Assembly: GCF_000189635.1 (NCBI RefSeq)
Contig: NW_002476209.1
Location: 186,001-250,000 of the forward strand
Direction of reading: 5' to 3'
DNA from: Tetrahymena thermophila SB210
Lineage: Eukaryota; Ciliophora; Oligohymenophorea; Hymenostomatida; Tetrahymenidae
DNA: 64,000 nt
Below, piece by piece: positions 62,208-64,000 of the stretch. The notes under the pieces are model-generated. The model did not search any database and was not told the origin of the DNA. It saw only the letters and a list, made by a program, of their open reading frames with translations. Each line of letters begins with the position of its first letter. Position 1 is the stretch's first letter. The translations under genes and the position numbers were made by a program.

Positions 62208-64000
62208 TCAAGATTTATTATAAATGTAATGTTTATTTGTTGGGGTGCTATACCTTTAGAATATGTTACTCTTTTATTAATTTTAAAAAAGATTCTCAAT
62301 TTCTAAATTTCTCAAATATTTATTTTAATTTAATTAATTGGTATCTAAAGAAACTCTTCTATTTTCTTAAATATTTGGCAAAAACGTAAAATTGGTTTCA
62401 TTTGTGTTCATTCTTTCTCCCTTTTGCTATTACAGGCTAGAATGAGGATAGTGATTGCTTTTTCTTGATGCAGCATTACTTAAATCCTCAGTTAAACCTA
62501 ATCTGTTTCTTATGATGTTATCGTGCTATTACGTATCTAGTCTTGTGATAGACTTTTTTCTGTATTTTCCATCAGAATAATATAATCCATTCTAATTGTT
62601 TTTTTAGTTATGAAAAGCATTACTTTTATTAATTGTATTTTCGTCAACATCGAGCTTCCCATTTAAAAATTTTTCATAATCATGTTTTTCAAGTAGATAC
62701 TTATACTATAGATTTGTTAATCTATTAGTATCATACTTATGATTGCTATTAGGTGTTTTTTCATTAGATAAATCTTTATGGTTTTTAGAGGACTTAGGTG
62801 AGTATTTTAGCTTTTTTTCATATGAAGAAATAAGCTCATTCTCTTCAGGAGTAAGCAATTATGACCTGTCTATTTAATGTTTTTTATATTATTCTTTTAA
62901 ATGAGAATTTTGTATTTCTTCCTCTAACTTTTTATCATTGTATGTTTAAAATGTATTAAATCTATCGTTTTGATTCTTAGTGGTACTATTTCTTCTTTTT
63001 TTGTATTATAAAAATTCTTCAGGCATATTATCTTATTACAATTCAACATGCTTTTTAAGATTCTTAGGAGGACTTTAATTATATAAATCATTACTGAGCC
63101 TTAAGGAATCTTCTCCATTAATTTATTACTTTAAATATATTTAATCTTCCATCTTTTTTGAGAAATACTACAAACCCATTTTTTCAAGCTGGATACTCTT
63201 CTCTAATTCAACAAGATCATTCAAATTTTATTCATTTTTAAGTTTACTATTTAGTATCTTTTCATATGCTTCATGCTGCTATATTTTGTATTGTAAAGCT
63301 TATCTATCTTAACTCCTATTTCTATCTGTGCCAAATCCAACTTGCTTTTAATTAGAAGGAGAAAGCTTTACTTATGTAGAATACCCCTTTTTATCATATT
63401 AGTCTTCATTCGTTTATTAAAAACTATCTTCTGTTTCAGATTTATGGTACCTTTTTTATGATTTATAACTATATATATCATCTCTCACTGAATCAAAGTC
63501 AAAGCATTTTTGTTAAATTCTCCTTAATTTATCATTATACTCACTTATTTTTCTAAGATTTTAATCTGCTTTTTCTTTATAATCTAAAACTCTTCTTTAA
63601 ACGCTTTCCTAGTAATTCCAATAATCCTCTAATTACTTTGGACTACTCATTGCTTCCCTTATTTCATTTTTATCATAAAATACTTTATTATTGTTATTTG
63701 AATTATTCTTTTAAGAAGCCGCATCCTGATTCCCAGGTGGTTATTTTTCACCTTATTTCCCTTTTAAAGATTACTTTCTTATGTTTTTTGAAGATGATCT
63801 TTAACCACTTTACGGAGATTATCTTCTACTACCTGATGGCTATGTTCCTATTTATCTTGACGGCTAACTTGGAGAGTGAGGTGGTGATCTACTTCCACCT
63901 TTACTCGAACTGACTTTTGATGGCGATTTAGGTGTTTTAGGTTATGAATTTATCCCACCATTTGCCTACTAAGTCTGAATTTAAACTTTTTTTTATGGAG
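62208..64000 (-). CDS. Gln/Asn-rich coiled-coil protein, partial
   Basis: Minus-strand frame open from the right edge to TGA 62210-62208, nearly 600 residues in the window, with no intron seen. The N-terminal part in view is a Ser/Pro/Lys-rich disordered region with repeated SP sites ('QPKTPKSPSK', 'GGSRSPPHSPS', 'GSRRQSPQSG'). Next come coiled-coil segments ('SVQRRVLDYKEKADQNLR', 'ALQYKIQQHEAYEKILNSK', 'VELEKSIQLEKMGLQ') and a low-complexity C-terminus with scattered short motifs ('RLGLTEDLSNAASRK'). The composition suits a proline-directed-kinase substrate of the cytoskeleton or cortex. The start lies beyond the window; the boundary of the first residues near 63990 is uncertain. No family recognised. 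Confidence 0.75.

Noticed and set aside
63638-63913. 91-residue plus-strand open frame
   Set aside because: Antisense shadow of the Gln/Asn-rich coiled-coil gene on the minus strand.
1-64000. Many apparently broken genes (in-frame TAA/TAG) that could suggest pseudogenes
   Set aside because: The interruptions fall at Gln positions in conserved proteins such as UCH37, NAA20 and the phosphate carriers; the explanation is the ciliate nuclear code, not decay.

Overview
The window looks like macronuclear DNA of a ciliate close to Tetrahymena. It is extremely AT-rich. Genes read through in-frame TAA and TAG where conserved families carry Gln, and TGA is the only stop that ends conserved proteins. 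Introns are short, AT-rich and GT...AG, and starts sit in A-rich context (AAAATG). With a standard code almost every gene here breaks into fragments. All models below use TAA/TAG = Gln and were built by hand, checking that phase is kept across each splice where I could. No bacterial-type features, tRNA, rRNA, CRISPR or transposon genes were recognised.

Layout: TIP41-like PP2A regulator (minus, leaves the left edge); a RING-CH/FHA protein (2.1-5.7 kb); a PMCA-type Ca2+ pump (7.3-11.3 kb); a long SAPS/PP6-regulator-like protein (12-17.1 kb); a gene-poor stretch with one small minus-strand gene (17.1-20.8 kb); two tandem mitochondrial phosphate carriers (20.8-24.6 kb); a choline/ethanolamine phosphotransferase (25.5-27.5 kb); two long unrecognised proteins (28.0-31.9 and 32.4-36.3 kb); a Trm5-like protein with a broken SAM site (37.0-38.8 kb); a C2H2 zinc-finger protein (40.2-41.3 kb); an unrecognised Gln/Asn-rich minus-strand gene (42.4-43.3 kb); the proteasome deubiquitinase UCH37 (44.4-45.9 kb); NatB catalytic subunit NAA20 (46.1-46.9 kb, minus); the BBS GTPase ARL6 (47.5-48.1 kb); a UPF1-like helicase with eroded motifs (48.6-53.4 kb, minus); a CFAP97-like coiled-coil protein (53.7-56.1 kb, minus); a membrane RING-H2 protein (57.5-58.3 kb, minus); an MGN-starting acidic protein (58.8-60.3 kb); a protein kinase (60.5-61.8 kb, minus); and a Gln/Asn-rich coiled-coil protein leaving the right edge (minus).

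Genes alternate strands without operon logic. Loose themes are phosphatase regulation (TIP41, SAPS), ubiquitin (RING-CH, UCH37, RING-H2), cilia (ARL6, CFAP97-like) and membrane/ion transport (Ca2+ pump, phosphate carriers, phospholipid synthesis). The most unusual items are two proteins that keep a family fold while losing its key motifs (Trm5-like and UPF1-like), and a single-base frame break in ARL6.
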